Assembly (NCBI GenBank): GCA_002337045.1
Contig: DDFF01000008.1
Span: 558,001 to 622,000 of the forward strand
Direction: 5' to 3'
From: Bacteroidetes bacterium UBA1935
Lineage (GTDB): Bacteria; Bacteroidota; Bacteroidia; Chitinophagales; Chitinophagaceae
DNA length: 64,000 nt
Below the pieces are notes generated by a model. The model ran no database searches. It was not told the DNA's origin and saw only the letters and a program-made list of their open reading frames with translations. Positions 62,340-64,000 of the stretch are shown here, one piece after another (position 1 is the first letter of the stretch; every line of letters begins with the position of its first letter). A program made the translations under genes and the position numbers.

Positions 62340-62636
62340 ATGGATACAATCAGTATGGTTCTTAATTCGCTTAAGAATAAGGGACAAGACAATGAGTTTT
62401 CGATAGCTAAGAGTGGGGCTATCTTGCTATGTGGTAAAAGGTATAAGAACAGTGAAATATCTATAATTCATATTTACAGGTTTGAAGAAGATACAGATCC
62501 TGCAGAGCAGGCAATTATCTACCTGATAAGGACTAATGACGGTATAGTAGGCTATAGCCTGGATGCCTATGGTGTATATACTCATCACGGCAACGATGGT
62601 TTTGGCGCAGCTATCAAGAAAATGAATATGGCCTGA
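62340..62636 (+). CDS. Conserved small protein, 98 aa
   Basis: The ATG at 62340 (MDTISMVLNSLKNKGQDNEF) is preferred to an upstream TTG at 62310, which overlaps the cupin gene stop. It matches the pattern of Bacteroidota small proteins often mislabelled as phosphoribosylpyrophosphate synthetase: helix, EFSI, strands YKNSEISIIHIYRFEEDTDP, AEQAIIYLIRTNDGIVGYSL, and a final YGVYTHHG. Function unknown. Confidence 0.8.
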   Translation: MDTISMVLNSLKNKGQDNEFSIAKSGAILLCGKRYKNSEISIIHIYRFEEDTDPAEQAIIYLIRTNDGIVGYSLDAYGVYTHHGNDGFGAAIKKMNMA

Positions 62637-62825
62637 TTGCTATGGGATTAGTTGTTACGGTTTGCTCTTTAACAACATCTTTAAGCAGTGTGATTGCAAG
62701 AAAAAACCTTTTGTTGTTCGATTTTTGGGTATAATTTTTTTCCTGCAATTAAGAAAATTCCTGAAAGTATTTGCTCTTGAGATTCTTCGAATTTTTAACC
62801 TTATTCTATTGTTGAGTGCATCCTC

Positions 62826-64000
62826 CTATACAATTGGTAAGGAAAAGGTAACAGTTGCCCCTTTTTCGGGATTGTTTGAGAAGGATATATTTCCACCTTG
62901 TGCTTCTATAAATTCTTTTGATATTGCTAATCCTAATCCTGTCCCCGTTTGTTGGGTGCCAGGCACTTTAAAATAACGATCAAATATTCTGCTGACATAT
63001 TTTTCGTCAATGCCCGGTCCATCATCCTTCACTGTAAAGTGAATCATATTATTCACAAGTGTTAAATCAATTTTAACTGATCCGTTGGTGTTACTGTATT
63101 TTATAGCGTTCCCTAATATGTTAATTAATACCCACGATGTTTTATCTGCATCAGCCAATATGTCTGGCAGGTTTTCGTTGGTATTTACTGATAGATGTAT
63201 CTGTTTCTGTTCGGCTTGTGTGTGTAGGGCTTTCAACGCAATGTCAATTATTTCTTCAGGACTCACTTTTTGCAGTTTTAGCTGAATATTACCAGTTTCT
63301 ACCTGTGTCATATTCAGCAACTCTCCTGTTAGTTTCAGTAGTCGCTCTGCATCTTCATTGATGTTGTCTATCAATTCTTTCTGTTCTGTATTTAACGAGC
63401 CAGTACGTTTATCTTCAATCAACTTAGTACTCATTTTTATGGATGATATGGGTGTTTTCAGTTCGTGAGAGATGGTTGCCAGAAGGTTGGTTTTAGAGAT
63501 GTCTAGTTCTTTGAAGAGTGTGATGTTTTTAAGGATAAATACCTCACCAATGATTTTATCTTCTGTTTCAACAGTTTTATTGTCAATTGAGAAGTAGTTT
63601 TCTTTCCCGTCAACTACAATCTTCAACGGTTGTTGCTTTTTGTCTTTTTGCAGAATGAAGCGAAGCAAATCATTTCGCAATGCTATATCAGGTGCATATT
63701 TGCCTCTTATTTCATTCGCTTTCAGGTTCAGTACTTGCTGTGCAGTATTATTGATAAACAAGATTTTCCCTTTACTATCCAGCCCTACAACGCCATCGTT
63801 CATCTGGTTGATGATGGTTTCTACTCGTTGTTTTTCAAACATCAGCTGATTTATATTACTGTTCTCATATTCATATAGCTTTTCTGCCATTTTGTTAAAT
63901 GCGGAAGCCATCTCTCCAAACTCATCTTTATTGTCAATGTATATTCTCTTATTGTAGTTTTTTTGTGCTATCTCTTTAATACCTTCCGTTAGTAAGCGTA
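62826..64000 (-). CDS. Sensor histidine kinase (HAMP-PAS-HisKA-HATPase), 5' end outside window
   Basis: The frame continues past the ATG at 63911 to the window edge with LLTEGIKEIAQKNYNKRIYI, DNKDEFGEMASAF, a HAMP domain, so the true start is beyond 64000. Then PAS (VETIINQMNDGVVGLDSKGK), HisKA with the phosphorylated His in ATISHELKTPISSIKMST, and HATPase_c with N-box INILGNAIKYS, G1 DDGPGIDEKYV and G2 TGTGLGLAISKEFIEA. This is KinB-like domain order. The C-terminus is complete (ATVTFSLPIV). The response regulator is not in the window. Confidence 0.95.
   Translation of the reverse strand, partial: RLLTEGIKEIAQKNYNKRIYIDNKDEFGEMASAFNKMAEKLYEYENSNINQLMFEKQRVETIINQMNDGVVGLDSKGKILFINNTAQQVLNLKANEIRGKYAPDIALRNDLLRFILQKDKKQQPLKIVVDGKENYFSIDNKTVETEDKIIGEVFILKNITLFKELDISKTNLLATISHELKTPISSIKMSTKLIEDKRTGSLNTEQKELIDNINEDAERLLKLTGELLNMTQVETGNIQLKLQKVSPEEIIDIALKALHTQAEQKQIHLSVNTNENLPDILADADKTSWVLINILGNAIKYSNTNGSVKIDLTLVNNMIHFTVKDDGPGIDEKYVSRIFDRYFKVPGTQQTGTGLGLAISKEFIEAQGGNISFSNNPEKGATVTFSLPIV

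Overview
The window looks like a chromosome segment of a Bacteroidota bacterium, probably Chitinophagaceae or a near relative. The DNA is AT-rich. Many secreted proteins end in type IX secretion (T9SS) sorting domains. A TPR-membrane-HTH regulator, HYC_CC_PP and PID-CTERM small proteins, and a Bacteroidota-style -7 promoter element (TATCTTTG) are present. I see no rRNA or tRNA gene.

Layout. 1-3.6 kb: the end of a HEPN-like gene and a three-gene exported-protein operon. 3.6-5.9 kb: a Toprim/helicase replication protein on the minus strand. 6.0-13.3 kb: a complete type II-C CRISPR-Cas locus, with a 32-repeat array, cas2, cas1, cas9, and a tracrRNA that I predict from an anti-repeat, a scaffold and a terminator. 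13.3-29.3 kb: mixed housekeeping and secreted genes (a degenerate aspartic-protease-like protein, T9SS cargo, DinB, GNAT, AraC/DJ-1 regulator, di-heme peroxidase) and one frameshifted gene. 29.6-37.3 kb: two convergent modules, each a large T9SS surface protein plus a 62-residue PID-CTERM protein; they are diverged copies of each other. The right module has thirteen 50-residue repeats, a 29-codon ORF and an iterated GTTACGC operator-like site upstream. 37.5-39.2 kb: a TPR-HTH regulator. 42.6-56.4 kb: a copper-handling island (HYC_CC_PP proteins, AraC regulator, methyltransferase, metal-binding lipoprotein, T9SS thioredoxin-like protein, two multicopper oxidases, CPH-type P1B ATPase, DUF3347 and haem-binding proteins). 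56.8-60.8 kb: a stress cluster on the minus strand (Lmo0937-type peptide, YceI gene with an internal amber codon, Dps, SDR, envelope proteins, CsbD-like). 61.3-64 kb: AraC, cupin, a small conserved protein and a truncated sensor histidine kinase.

How the parts work together. The array is read on the plus strand, because the predicted tracrRNA anti-repeat is complementary to the 5' part of the plus-strand repeat. The cas genes run on the minus strand and the degenerate repeat lies at the crRNA 5' end, an arrangement reported for other II-C loci. The copper genes from 46.05 to 56.4 kb are closely spaced and co-directional. They combine copper export and oxidation with proteins that T9SS would place on the cell surface.

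The least explained signal is a dispersed intergenic element of about 170 bp, present in four copies plus one decayed copy. It carries a 33-codon minus-strand reading frame whose central differences between copies fall on third codon positions, and it is bounded by hairpins.
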